58,887 nt of DNA from positions 1 to 58,887 of the forward strand of contig JAKUTK010000030.1 in assembly GCA_022448005.1 (NCBI GenBank). The letters run 5' to 3'. The notes beneath the pieces were generated by a model. That model was not told where the DNA came from and ran no database searches. It saw only the letters and a program-made list of their open reading frames with translations. Of the stretch, positions 33,553 through 44,166 are shown piece by piece. Numbering within the stretch: position 1 is the stretch's first letter; each line of letters starts with the position of its first letter. The stretch comes from Pseudomonas sp. Its GTDB lineage: Bacteria > Pseudomonadota > Gammaproteobacteria > Pseudomonadales > Pseudomonadaceae. Made by a program: the position numbers and the translations under genes.

Positions 33553-33590
33553 GGAGTCGCCTCAGAAAACGGAAAATAAAGCACGCTAAG
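33553..33590 (+). repeat. 38-bp Tn21-type inverted repeat relic
   Basis: GGAGTCGCCTCAGAAAACGG followed by AAAATAAAGCACGCTAAG is a Tn21/Tn501-type terminal repeat lying inside the Tn5053-type left end, just before merR. It records that the mer genes were captured from a Tn21-like element. No partner repeat was found after merE. Confidence 0.75.
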
Positions 33591-33606
33591 GCGTAGTTCC
33601 CTCGGG

Positions 33607-34041
33607 CTACACCGCGTCCGCACTGCGCGGTTCTTTCTTCCCTTGCAGTGACGCAATCAGCGGGCAGGAAACGTTCCCCTTCCGCGCATGGCAGGCGCAC
33701 ACCAAATCAGACAGCACGGCCTCCATGCGCGCCAGGTCAGCCATCCTCTCGCGCACGTCCTTGAGCTTGTGCTCGGCCAGGCTGCTGGCTTCCTCGCAAT
33801 GGGTGCCATCCTCCAGCCGCAGCAGCTCGGCGATCTCATCCAGGCTGAAGCCCAACCGCTGGGCTGATTTCACGAAGCGCACCCGCGTTACATCCGTCTC
33901 GCCATAGCGGCGAATGCTGCCGTAAGGCTTGTCCGGTTCCGGGAGCAAGCCCTTGCGCTGATAGAACCGGATGGTCTCCACATTGACCCCGGCCGTCCTG
34001 GCGAAAACGCCAATGGTCAGGTTCTCCAAATTGTTTTCCAT
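33607..34041 (-). CDS. merR: Mercury-responsive regulator MerR
   Basis: The 144-residue product has an N-terminal winged helix ([20 protein letters not shown], then [19 protein letters not shown]) and three mercury-binding Cys: [16 protein letters not shown] and NVSCPLIA. It binds the merO dyad and switches PmerT from repressed to active when Hg(II) bridges the dimer. It is divergent from merT. Length and motifs are complete. Confidence 0.95.
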   Translation of the reverse strand: MENNLENLTIGVFARTAGVNVETIRFYQRKGLLPEPDKPYGSIRRYGETDVTRVRFVKSAQRLGFSLDEIAELLRLEDGTHCEEASSLAEHKLKDVRERMADLARMEAVLSDLVCACHARKGNVSCPLIASLQGKKEPRSADAV

Positions 34042-34046
34042 ATCGC

Positions 34047-34077
34047 TTGACTCCGTACATAACTACGGAAGTAAGCT
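34047..34077 (+). promoter_or_regulatory. mer operator/promoter (PmerT)
   Basis: TTGACT (34047-34052) and TAAGCT (34072-34077) are 19 bases apart, with the MerR dyad CCGTACAT-AACTACGG in the spacer. This is the standard mercury-responsive promoter, with merR reading leftward from the overlapping PmerR. Confidence 0.9.
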
Positions 34078-34112
34078 TAAGCTATCCAATTCAGATTCGA
34101 AAGGACAAACGT

Positions 34113-34463
34113 ATGTCTGAACCTCAAAACGGGCGCGGCGCGCTCTTCACTGGCGGGCTGGCCGCCATCCTCGCCTCGGCTTGCTGCCTCGGGCCGCTGG
34201 TTCTGATCGCCTTGGGGTTCAGCGGCGCTTGGATCGGCAACTTGACGGTGTTGGAACCCTATCGCCCCATCTTTATCGGCGTGGCGCTGGTGGCGTTGTT
34301 CTTCGCCTGGCGGCGCATCTACCGGCCGTCAGCCGCCTGCAAACCGGGTGAGGTTTGCGCGATTCCCCAAGTGCGAGCTACTTACAAGCTCATTTTCTGG
34401 GGCGTGGCCGTGCTGGTTTTGGTCGCGCTCGGATTTCCCTACGTCGTGCCATTTTTCTATTGA
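34113..34463 (+). CDS. merT: Mercuric transport protein MerT
   Basis: This 116-residue inner-membrane protein has three helices. The Cys pair in the first helix (ILASACCLGPLVLIALGFSG) and the second pair (ACKPGEVCAIPQV) relay Hg(II) from MerP to cytoplasmic MerA. The start at ATG 34113 after AAAGGACAAACG is preferred over an upstream in-frame ATG in the promoter. Confidence 0.95.
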   Translation: MSEPQNGRGALFTGGLAAILASACCLGPLVLIALGFSGAWIGNLTVLEPYRPIFIGVALVALFFAWRRIYRPSAACKPGEVCAIPQVRATYKLIFWGVAVLVLVALGFPYVVPFFY

Positions 34464-34478
34464 TCACAGGAGTTCACC

Positions 34479-36645
<2,167 letters not shown>

Positions 36646-36661
36646 AAAAAGGAGGTTTTCA

Positions 36662-37027
36662 ATGAGCGCCTACACCGTGTCCCGGCTGGCCCTTGATGCC
36701 GGGGTGAGCGTGCATATCGTGCGCGACTACCTGCTGCGCGGATTGCTGCGTCCGGTGGCGTGCACCCCGGGCGGCTATGGCCTGTTCGATGATGCCGCCT
36801 TGCAACGGCTGTGCTTCGTGCGGGCGGCCTTCGAGGCGGGCATCGGCCTGGACGCGCTGGCGCGGCTGTGCCGGGCGCTGGATGCTGCGGACGGCGATGA
36901 AGCGGCCGCGCAGCTTGCCGTTCTGCGCCAGTTCGTCGAGCGTCGGCGCGAAGCGTTGGCCGATCTGGAGGTGCAGTTGGCCACCATGCCGACCGAGCCG
37001 GCACAGCACGCGGAGAGTCTGCCATGA
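36662..37027 (+). CDS. merD: MerD, mer operon co-regulator
   Basis: The 121-residue MerR-related protein ([40 protein letters not shown]) competes with MerR at merO and helps shut the operon down. ATG follows AAAGGAGGTTTTCA. Its stop overlaps merE by 4 bases. Confidence 0.93.
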   Translation: MSAYTVSRLALDAGVSVHIVRDYLLRGLLRPVACTPGGYGLFDDAALQRLCFVRAAFEAGIGLDALARLCRALDAADGDEAAAQLAVLRQFVERRREALADLEVQLATMPTEPAQHAESLP

Positions 37028-37260
37028 ACAGCCCCGAGCGCTTGCCGTCCGAGACGCACAAACCGATCACCGGCTACCTGTGGGGCGCGCTGGCCGTGCT
37101 CACCTGTCCCTGCCATTTGCCGATTCTCGCCATTGTGCTGGCCGGCACGACGGCCGGCGCGTTCATCGGAGAGTACTGGGGTATCGCAGCCCTCACGCTG
37201 ACCGGTTTGTTCGTCCTGTCTGTGACACGACTGCTGCGGGCCTTCAAAGATCGATCATGA
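37024..37260 (+). CDS. merE: MerE, broad mercury transporter
   Basis: The 78-residue membrane protein has a Cys pair in [16 protein letters not shown] and a second helix. It transports Hg(II) and methylmercury. It is the last gene of the mer operon and overlaps merD. It is followed by the convergent tniR gene 53 bases on. Confidence 0.93.
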   Translation: MNSPERLPSETHKPITGYLWGALAVLTCPCHLPILAIVLAGTTAGAFIGEYWGIAALTLTGLFVLSVTRLLRAFKDRS

Positions 37261-37312
37261 GCGCTTCCCATTGAGACAAACCACGCTGTCGCTACGTTGC
37301 CTCATGCCGGCA

Positions 37313-37927
37313 TCAAATTCGGCTGAGTAGCTTCTCGCCATCTGGACGTAGCTCACCCTTGGGTGAAACATGCCGATACAGGGTCTGCCGCGTGACGCCA
37401 AGTTCCTGGCACAGGTCGCCGACCTTGGTCTCTGGCTGACCCATTGCCGCCATCGCCAGCCGCAGCTTGGCGGCGGTCATCTTGAACGGCCGGCCGCCTT
37501 TCCGCCCGCGCGCGCGGGCCGAGGCTAGGCCGGCAATCGTGCGCTCCGCGATCAACTCGCGCTCGAACTCGGCCAGGGCGGCGAAGATGCCAAAGACCAG
37601 CTTGCCGGCGGCGGTCGTGGTGTCGATGGCCGCGCCGTGCCCGGTTAATACCTTCAAGCCGATGCCGCGCCCAGTCAGGTCGTGCACGGTGTTGATGAGA
37701 TGTCGCAGGTCGCGTCCGAGCCGATCCAGTTTCCACACGACCAGTGTGTCGCCAGTTCGCAACGCCTTCAGGCAGCTCGTCAAGCCGGGCCGATCCTCGC
37801 GCATGCCGGATGCCTGGTCCTCGTAAAGATGTACTGGATCGACCCCGGCGGCAATCAGCGCGTCGCGCTGCAAATCGGTAGCCTGGGAGCCGTCCGCCTT
37901 CGATACCCGCATGTAGCCTATCAGCAT
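37313..37927 (-). CDS. tniR: Serine resolvase TniR
   Basis: The 204-residue serine recombinase has its nucleophile Ser in IGYMRVSKADGSQ, the catalytic region VWKLDRLGRDLRHLI, and a C-terminal helix-turn-helix (KVGDLCQELGVTRQTLYRHV). It resolves cointegrates at the res site just upstream of its start. It matches the Tn5053 TniR (TniC) protein. Confidence 0.92.
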   Translation of the reverse strand: MLIGYMRVSKADGSQATDLQRDALIAAGVDPVHLYEDQASGMREDRPGLTSCLKALRTGDTLVVWKLDRLGRDLRHLINTVHDLTGRGIGLKVLTGHGAAIDTTTAAGKLVFGIFAALAEFERELIAERTIAGLASARARGRKGGRPFKMTAAKLRLAMAAMGQPETKVGDLCQELGVTRQTLYRHVSPKGELRPDGEKLLSRI

Positions 37928-38010
37928 GTCGTACCTGTCACATATACGTTCGATTATGTGACAGTGTGCGCCGGAAAGTTCTGGTCGTCAAAATTTGTCA
38001 CTTAACCCGT
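37928..38010. promoter_or_regulatory. res site of Tn5053-type element
   Basis: The tniR-tniQ gap contains TGTCACATATACG and CGATTATGTGACA as an inverted pair, plus a further TTTGTCACTTAACCCGTCAC. These are resolvase binding repeats and probably include the tniR promoter. Confidence 0.65.
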
Positions 38011-38014
38011 CACT

Positions 38015-39205
38015 CTATCTAAGACATGCAAAGGGTCCATCAGGCTCGTAATGTGACAGAAATTCCGGAGGGATGCCTTCCTTTGCAAAGGTGGCGCGCA
38101 ACTGTTCCTGGGAAGCGGGGTCGCGCCGACCATAGGAAGCCAACGCGAACAGCGAGCGAGCCGTCTCGGGGTTGTGCCGCGCTTCAATGATCGCCTCATT
38201 GATAGCCTGGACCGCCCGTTGCCAGTGATCGACGGGTTCGGGCTTCGGCGTTTTCGCCGACAGGCCACTGGTGAAACCGGTTTGGGGTTCGGACCAGAAC
38301 AGCTTTGCATGCTCGCCCGGCGGGCTTATATCCCTCACCTCAATCAAGCTGATTGCCGTTGCCGCCGCCTCCAGCATCTGCAACCGTACTGCCGGGTTCA
38401 GGGTTTCATACGGTCGCCACAGACTTTGCCCAGCACGCAGCGGATGCCCGCAGCCTTCCCAGACTTGGCGGAGATACCCCGCGCAGGTTCCGCACGTCGA
38501 AAGCGGGGTGTTCAGCTCATCGAGCAGCGTGCGTAGTAGCCGAAACCACAATCCAGCGTGGATGCGTCGGCGCGGCAGCTCCACATGGCCGGTCGTCAGT
38601 GCCTGCCAGGTGCGCCGGTCCATCACCGCATTCGCGTCGCTGGCGGTGCGCGGCGCAGTGTCGGCGTTCTCCCAGCCGAGAAACCGCCCAGGCACGCCCC
38701 AATAGGATTCCAGCCAGCAGCCATGCAGCGGGCAGCTCAGCATCAGGGGCAGCTTCCATGCAAGCAGTACGGCTTGGTTTGCCGGGTCGTTCAGACAGAG
38801 CGGGCAGGCGCGATGTATCGGCTGGCTGGGCAGCCAGGCACGCCAGCTCGTGATGGATCGCGTCCTACGGCGGAGTTTCGGCAGCAGCACCGAGAGCTGG
38901 AACGCATAGGTTTCCAATGCGTCTGGAATCTGATCATCAAGGCTGTCCAGTAGCCAAGGCACCCAGCCGGCGAAACTCATGCAACGCAGCCGGTCCGGCT
39001 CGATGCCGCTCCGCTGGGAGAGCATCGCCAGCAGCGCCAGTGGTGGCGCGGTGTCCAGGTCATCAACCTGGCCGTGACCAAGATCGTGCTCCAGCAGCTC
39101 GGACACCTCCATGTGATAGCAAAGGGCCACGCGGTTGAGCCACGAAGACAAGGCTTCGCCTTCCCTGGGAGCCGGATGCAGTGGCCAGTGTGGCGCTGGC
39201 TTCAC
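38015..39205 (-). CDS. tniQ: Transposition protein TniQ
   Basis: The 396-residue TniQ protein has the family start (LHPAPREGEALSSWLNRVAL) and the zinc-ribbon regions HRACPLCLNDPANQAVL and LSTCGTCAGYLRQVWEGCGH. It acts with TniA and TniB in target selection for Tn5053/Tn402-type transposition. It overlaps tniB by 4 bases. Complete. Confidence 0.92.
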   Translation of the reverse strand: MKPAPHWPLHPAPREGEALSSWLNRVALCYHMEVSELLEHDLGHGQVDDLDTAPPLALLAMLSQRSGIEPDRLRCMSFAGWVPWLLDSLDDQIPDALETYAFQLSVLLPKLRRRTRSITSWRAWLPSQPIHRACPLCLNDPANQAVLLAWKLPLMLSCPLHGCWLESYWGVPGRFLGWENADTAPRTASDANAVMDRRTWQALTTGHVELPRRRIHAGLWFRLLRTLLDELNTPLSTCGTCAGYLRQVWEGCGHPLRAGQSLWRPYETLNPAVRLQMLEAAATAISLIEVRDISPPGEHAKLFWSEPQTGFTSGLSAKTPKPEPVDHWQRAVQAINEAIIEARHNPETARSLFALASYGRRDPASQEQLRATFAKEGIPPEFLSHYEPDGPFACLR

Positions 39206-40119
39206 ATCAGTTCCCGCTCGAATTGCCGCCGCCGCTCGCTGGGACCGGTGTAATCGGCCATGCTGAGCGTGCGATGGTTGATCGCTTCCTCACCGCTCTC
39301 CACGGCAGCGACGGCCGCCGCCATCAACAGGTGCGCCAGCTCGCCGATGGTGCCCTCGCTGCGCGTGAGCAGGTAGCGGGCCATATCCAGCGTGGCAATC
39401 GACGAGGGTCGCCGCAGCGGGAGTGAAGCCGCGAAGCTGGCCAGCAGTGAGCAGCAATCGTCGTTGGCCTCCCACACCGGCAGCATCATCGGCTCGAAGC
39501 GGTTTTCCAACTGGTCGTCCGAGCGGATCGCCAAGTAGGCATCGCGTGTGCCGACCCCGACCAGCGGGATGCGCAGCTCGTTGCCGAGGAAACGCAACAG
39601 ATTGAGGAATTCCCGGCGGTTGACGCTGTTGCCGGCCAGGACGTTGTGCAACTCGTCGATCACCAGCATGCGCACGCCGACCTTGCGCAGCAGTGCCAGC
39701 GCCAATTGCTCCATTTCCGGCAGCCGTGGGCGCGGGCGCAATGGCGCGCCCATCGCGGCAAGTAGCGCGATGTAGAAGCGGATCACCGACGGCTCGGACG
39801 GCATCTGCACAACCAACACTGGGATGTGCTCCTGGTCGGCGTCGGAGCTGGCCGGATGGGTGCGGCGGAATTTCTCGACGATCATCGACTTGCCGTTGTT
39901 GGTTGGACCGACCAACAGCAGGTTGGGCATGCGTTGTTTGTTTGGCCACGTATACAGGGCTTCCAGCCGGTTCAACGCCTCGACTGCTCGCGGATAGCCG
40001 ATCCAGCGGTCGGCGCGAAGGCGATGGATGCGCTCGTCCGCCGGGAGACGGGCCAAGCCCTGGGCCGCCGGCAGCAGGTGGGACAGGTCGATGATGGGAT
40101 ATTCGTCCACGGCTACCAC
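39202..40119 (-). CDS. tniB: Transposition ATPase TniB
   Basis: The 305-residue AAA+ ATPase has Walker A LLVGPTNNGKSMIVEKF and Walker B VRMLVIDELHNVLAGN. It is related to TnsC and MuB and directs TniA to target DNA. Its start overlaps the tniA end by 7 bases, and its stop overlaps tniQ. Confidence 0.93.
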   Translation of the reverse strand: MVAVDEYPIIDLSHLLPAAQGLARLPADERIHRLRADRWIGYPRAVEALNRLEALYTWPNKQRMPNLLLVGPTNNGKSMIVEKFRRTHPASSDADQEHIPVLVVQMPSEPSVIRFYIALLAAMGAPLRPRPRLPEMEQLALALLRKVGVRMLVIDELHNVLAGNSVNRREFLNLLRFLGNELRIPLVGVGTRDAYLAIRSDDQLENRFEPMMLPVWEANDDCCSLLASFAASLPLRRPSSIATLDMARYLLTRSEGTIGELAHLLMAAAVAAVESGEEAINHRTLSMADYTGPSERRRQFERELM

Positions 40120-41795
40120 TCCTCAATCTGGTCGAACGGTTTGGCAGGTGGCTGGTTGTCCGCCTGCGGGTCTGCCATGTCCGTGTCCGCTGGTGGCGTG
40201 GTTTTGACAGGTTGTTCCGTTGACTTGAGATGCTGGCGTCGATCCGCGTCGCGCCGCGCCTTGCGCGTGGCTTTCTGCGCAGTGGTCACGATTTCGCGCA
40301 TCTGCCCGATCATGCGGAACAGCGCCGACTCATCCACCTGTTCGCGCCCTTGCTGCCGCAATTTCGCCAGCGCCTGCCGTTGTTCCCAGAGGGTGACAGC
40401 CGGGTGCGACAAGGTACGGTATGGAATTTCCAGATAGTGCTGCCCCTCCGGCTCCAGCACCCAAATGCGGCTGATGTCGCGCGGGTCGCGCCGGATCAGG
40501 AACGCAGGCAAGCGGTCGCGCCGAGCTATCCACGGCTTGAGCGCATCGGCGTAGTAATGGATGTGGTCGATGACGAAGCCGGTGCGGGTCAGCGTGCGGC
40601 GGATGATGGGCAGAAAATCGACCAGAAAAGCCGTGGTGCGAGTGATGACGGTTGGCACGCCGGTCCGCGCGATAGCTTCGGCCCAGCGCGCTGCCGGCGG
40701 CTGGAGCAGGCCGTTGTGCACGGAGCCGTGGTAGGTGCCGACCGCCAATGTGAGCCAGCGCTCCAGCTCACGCAGCGTCAGGGCGGCCTTGTTTTCGGAA
40801 TCGTAGTCGCCGCGCTGGTCAGGGTTGGAGAAGGTCGTCCCTGGCAATTCGTCGTGGATCATCTGCATCGCCGTGCCGATGATCCGTTCCACGATGCCGC
40901 CGTAGTGCGGCTGCCCGAGCGGGCGATAGTCAAGCCGGATGCCATGCTGCTCGCAGCCTCGGCGTAGCGCTTCGCTCTTGAACTCGGCCGCGTTGTCCAG
41001 GTAGAGCAGCCTGGGCTTGCCGCTCATCGGCCACTCCATTTCTATGTTCAGACCCTCCAGCCAGGGACGCTTGTCGCAGGCGACATGCACAAGGCACAGG
41101 CCGACCGAAACAGATGACGGCGCTTCCAGCGTGACGACCGTGCCGAGCACGCAGCGGGTAAACACGTCGATGGCGATGGTCAGATACGGACGGCCAATCG
41201 GTTGCCGGTCGCGCTCGTCCACCACGATCAGGTCGATGACCGTGTGATCAATCTGCACTTGTTCCAGTGGCGCGGTCACGGCGGGAGGCTCACCACCGAC
41301 ACCTTGCAGGCTGCGGGACGCATCCTGACCTTCCCGGCGGCGAGTGGCCTTGAGCGGATCGAGGCCGGCGATCCGCAGAGCCACGGTGTTGCGCGCCGGC
41401 GCCCGCAGCTTTTGCGCTTTGCAAGCCTGCGCGACCTCGCGGTGGAACGCTGCCAGGCTACGCTTCTGCTTGGTCAGGAAGCGCTTTTGCAGCAACTCGC
41501 GGATGATGCGCTCAACTGATTCCGGCAAGCGTCCCTTGCCTTTTCCGCCGCCGGATCGGCTGCGAGCCAGGTCCGTCACAAGCCCAGCACCTTGCCGGGC
41601 ACGGCGGATTAGGACATACACCTGCCGCCTGGACAGGCCAAGCGCGTGAGCAGCGGCATCGGCGGCTTCATGCCCGACCACATCAAGCGCTGCCAGCGGC
41701 CCGATGATTTCCGCCCGTTGCCGGGCCTGCGCCCAAGCCGCATCGGGCAGGGTGGCCACGCCTTGCTCGGCAATCAATGATGTGTCTGACGCCAT
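40113..41795 (-). CDS. tniA: DDE transposase TniA
   Basis: The product is 560 residues from ATG 41793-41795 (AGGTGTGAGC upstream). A longer in-frame reading enters the terminal repeat region and is rejected. The catalytic core shows Asp in VQIDHTVIDLIVVDE, Asp in LLYLDNAAEFKSEAL and Glu in PHYGGIVERIIGT. It is a retroviral-integrase-type transposase of the Tn5053/Tn402 family. It reads inward from the right end of the element. Confidence 0.95.
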   Translation of the reverse strand: MASDTSLIAEQGVATLPDAAWAQARQRAEIIGPLAALDVVGHEAADAAAHALGLSRRQVYVLIRRARQGAGLVTDLARSRSGGGKGKGRLPESVERIIRELLQKRFLTKQKRSLAAFHREVAQACKAQKLRAPARNTVALRIAGLDPLKATRRREGQDASRSLQGVGGEPPAVTAPLEQVQIDHTVIDLIVVDERDRQPIGRPYLTIAIDVFTRCVLGTVVTLEAPSSVSVGLCLVHVACDKRPWLEGLNIEMEWPMSGKPRLLYLDNAAEFKSEALRRGCEQHGIRLDYRPLGQPHYGGIVERIIGTAMQMIHDELPGTTFSNPDQRGDYDSENKAALTLRELERWLTLAVGTYHGSVHNGLLQPPAARWAEAIARTGVPTVITRTTAFLVDFLPIIRRTLTRTGFVIDHIHYYADALKPWIARRDRLPAFLIRRDPRDISRIWVLEPEGQHYLEIPYRTLSHPAVTLWEQRQALAKLRQQGREQVDESALFRMIGQMREIVTTAQKATRKARRDADRRQHLKSTEQPVKTTPPADTDMADPQADNQPPAKPFDQIEEW

Positions 41796-41938
41796 GCTCA
41801 CACCTCGCTTTGGTGCACACGAGTATTGAGCATAGTCGAGATTGGTGCAGATGACTTCTGATATTGCGTTGTCAGGAGTCGCCTGCACATCTGGCGTTAC
41901 GCCCCGTCAATTGGTGCAGTCGTCTTCTGAAAATGACA
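41796..41938 (-). repeat. Right end of Tn5053-type element with TniA-binding repeats
   Basis: Reading outward, TTGGTGCAGATGACTTCTGA (about 41844-41863) and TTGGTGCAGTCGTCTTCTGA (41911-41930) are two related TniA binding repeats. The second belongs to the 25-bp terminal repeat that ends in TGACA at 41938. Confidence 0.8.
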
Positions 41939-42586
41939 GCGGATGCCTGGACCCTGCGCAAAAAATTCAGCGTGGTCATCGAGAAAACCGCACGCGAACT
42001 GCGCGGGACGCCGTGCCTCGATCTGGAGGACGTCGCGTCACCCAAACAGGAAATCTGCTGCTCGCGAATGTTCGGCAAGCGCTTGCGCGAGCTGGAGCCA
42101 ATCAAGGAGGCAGTGGCGGCATACGCTGCTAGGGCCAGCGAGAAGCTGAGGGGCCAGCAGTCACTGTGCAAGCGTCTCCGAATCAGCATCCGGACCGGCA
42201 TGTTCAATCCCGACGAGCCTAAGTTTGCGAAAGGCGTGGTGTGTGAGCTGTCGTATCCTACCGACGACACCCGATACATCGTCCGAGCGGCGATCGCCGG
42301 TTTGGAGCACATCTATCGCGAGGGATTTTCGTTCAGCAAGGCCGAGGTCCTGCTGATGGACCTGTGCCAGCGTGGCGAGTACACCGGTGATCTATTCTCC
42401 CAAACTCAACCTGCTGCCTCGGAGCGCGTTATGGGGGTGCTCGATGCAATCAACGCCAAGTGGGGCCGCAACACCCTACGGCCAGGCCGTGTAACCACCG
42501 CGCCGGACTGGGGCATGCGACGGGAGATGATGAGCCAAAGTTTCACAACCAGGCTGGATCAGTTATGGGTGGTGCGTTGCAACTAG
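41939..42586 (+). pseudogene. rulB: rulB (UmuC-type DNA polymerase V subunit), C-terminal part
   Basis: Immediately right of the transposon the frame reads ADAWTLRKKFSVVIEKTARE, RGTPCLDLEDVASPKQEICC, SRMFGKRLRELEPIKEAVAA and a C-terminus ending RREMMSQSFTTRLDQLWVVR. This is the little-finger and C-terminal region of RulB/UmuC, the error-prone SOS polymerase. The N-terminal catalytic palm and rulA are not on the other side of the element. As established, rulB is a hotspot for Tn5053/Tn402-type insertion. The fragment is non-functional. Confidence 0.85.
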
Positions 42587-42705
42587 CCGAGCGGATGCGA
42601 CGGCCGGTGATTTTCCATGTGTCGGTTGTAGTGCGATTCGCTTGGCGCTGAAAGCGGATAGATAAAAGCCAGGCATTGCCTGGCTCTTGTGCTGGACGGG
42701 ATAGC

Positions 42706-43065
42706 TTACTGAAGCCAACTCTCCACCTTGTCGGCGCCGTGCTTTTCTTTCCAGGCTTTCAAAATCTTATGGTTGCCACCTTTCGTCTCTACGACTTCTC
42801 CAGTTTCTGGGTTCTTGTAAACCTTGAGTTGACGCTGCCGGCGAGGTGCTTGAGACACCAGCGTGGTGCTGGTGCGGCTGGACTGCGGATCCAGTATTGA
42901 AATAATTTCGCGCAGGCCCACGTCATATTTCCCCATCAAATTGCGGAGTTTTTCCTCGAACTCGATTTCGCGCTTGAGTTTGTCGTCATTCTTAAGAGCA
43001 TCAAGCTGCTTGAGTTGGGCTGCGAGCTGGGCTTCTAGAGCTTTGAATTCGGCGAGTTTGGACAT
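42706..43065 (-). CDS. mvaT: MvaT-family H-NS-like silencer
   Basis: This 119-residue protein has an N-terminal coiled coil (FKALEAQLAAQLKQLDALKN, DDKLKREIEFEEKLRNLMGK) for oligomerisation and the C-terminal MvaT DNA-binding domain VYKNPETGEVVETKGGNHKI with LKAWKEKHGADKVESWLQ. It silences AT-rich foreign DNA. Pseudomonads have chromosomal mvaT/mvaU, and island- or plasmid-borne copies are known. Here it lies inside the accessory region and could dampen expression of AT-rich island genes or integrases. Confidence 0.9.
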   Translation of the reverse strand: MSKLAEFKALEAQLAAQLKQLDALKNDDKLKREIEFEEKLRNLMGKYDVGLREIISILDPQSSRTSTTLVSQAPRRQRQLKVYKNPETGEVVETKGGNHKILKAWKEKHGADKVESWLQ

Positions 43066-43107
43066 GGGTAACCTTCTGAGAACGACACTGCTGTGTTGTG
43101 TCTCAGT

Positions 43108-43428
43108 CTACCGTTTGGGCATGAAGGGGGAAAAGGAAGGTCGACCGATTTCGAGTGCGATGAAGTCATCGGGAGGCTGGTACAGGAATAGCGCTACGGA
43201 GCGTTTGTCTGTTGAGAGGTGCGTACTTTCCTGACTTAAGACGTGGTGGGTTAGCAGAATGGGAGGTGACCAAGCGGCGGTCGATGCATAGAAATGTTGC
43301 GCATTCCATAGAGGAAGCGGACGTGAGCAGGCTTCTTCCGCTTTAGCAGAGGTAGCCATGCATAGCATCGAAATTTGAGCTAGCCATTTACCCGCGGCAA
43401 ATGAAGAAAGCTGCTTTTTTGACAACAA
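43108..43428 (-). CDS. Doubtful hypothetical protein
   Basis: A 106-residue reading starts MLSKKQLSSFAAGKWLAQIS and continues with SMLCMATSAKAEEA, loosely like a signal peptide. The rest is low in recognisable structure. The preceding bases offer no strong binding site. It may be incidental; I list it only because nothing else occupies the space. Confidence 0.2.
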   Translation of the reverse strand: MLSKKQLSSFAAGKWLAQISMLCMATSAKAEEACSRPLPLWNAQHFYASTAAWSPPILLTHHVLSQESTHLSTDKRSVALFLYQPPDDFIALEIGRPSFSPFMPKR

Positions 43429-43528
43429 TGGCAGCCGCTTCGCGAAGGCAGTTGATCATTTTGGTCTTATTGCTCGGTCTCGCTCCACATTCGTTTCGCT
43501 TACCTGCAAACGCCCAAAATGCTCAACT

Positions 43529-43608
43529 GCCCCATACTTGAAGGTTTCAAGTATGGGGCGCGGGGGCATACTTGAAGGAACGCTTCGCTGCTTCAAGTAT
43601 GCCCCCGC
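43529..43608. repeat. Twin perfect hairpins sharing an ATACTTGAA core
   Basis: Hairpin 1 has 14-bp arms GCCCCATACTTGAA / TTCAAGTATGGGGC (43529-43542, 43546-43559) and a 3-base loop. Hairpin 2 follows directly with 18-bp arms GCGGGGGCATACTTGAAG / CTTCAAGTATGCCCCCGC (43560-43577, 43591-43608) and a 13-base loop. Both share CATACTTGAA and its complement. TTTTGTTG after the second stem allows a terminator role, but two adjacent perfect stems resemble a structured repeat or recombination/binding site. Confidence 0.7.
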
Positions 43609-44084
43609 AATTTTGTTGTCAAAGCTCTAGCCGCCAGGCGTTGCCTGGCCGAAATGGCGATTTAGCAGAAGACGTGAGCTGCGCCTCCGCGAGCGCGCCC
43701 CCGTATCCGGCCTAACAAACTCGGGCCCGATTGCCGCTGCACACTTGTTCTATCACGACCACCATGCCGCATGACTCGAGTGCTGCACTCTCGCCGTGTC
43801 ACTCTTAGGGCTTGCGGCACCTAGTGCGCGTCGATGCGCCGGGGGACCGTGCCGGGTGTTTGTCACGGAGCTATGATGCAGCGTTCGGTCTGATCCCAAA
43901 GCGCCCATGCTTCAAGTGCGATTTGTGTGGCAGTAACCGCCGACTGTCACGAAATTCGCGTCGCAGCCGATCCAAATTTTTCGGTGGAAGAGCGTGCTCA
44001 GCGATTGGGTGTTCCAACGGTCGCCGCAAGTGATACCCGCAGTCGTGTGAATATACGGTTTCTTTCCTGTTGTGTTCAGAACGA

Positions 44085-44113
44085 AAAAGGCCGCAGATTA
44101 GCTGCGGCCTTTT
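44085..44113. terminator. Bidirectional intrinsic terminator
   Basis: AAAAGGCCGCAG (44085-44096) and CTGCGGCCTTTT (44102-44113) form a GC-rich stem with A-run and T-run on either side. It lies just beyond the end of the integrase gene at 44167 and would stop transcription from it. Confidence 0.8.
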
Positions 44114-44166
44114 ATTCATCCTGTCTCATAACCATCTCCAAGCGATGATCGTTCCCGCTCTATGCG

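Larger units (their letters stand above)
43066..44084. other. Mostly non-coding region with twin hairpins
   Basis: No well-supported gene is present. Several short readings exist on both strands but none has a recognisable domain. Two perfect hairpins sit at 43529-43608 and a terminator at the right edge. Confidence 0.4.

Noticed and set aside
43680..43760. Integron attC-like sequence (GGCCTAACAAACTCG)
   Set aside because: Only one half-site resembles attC; no paired GTTRRRY arm, cassette array or integron integrase was seen.
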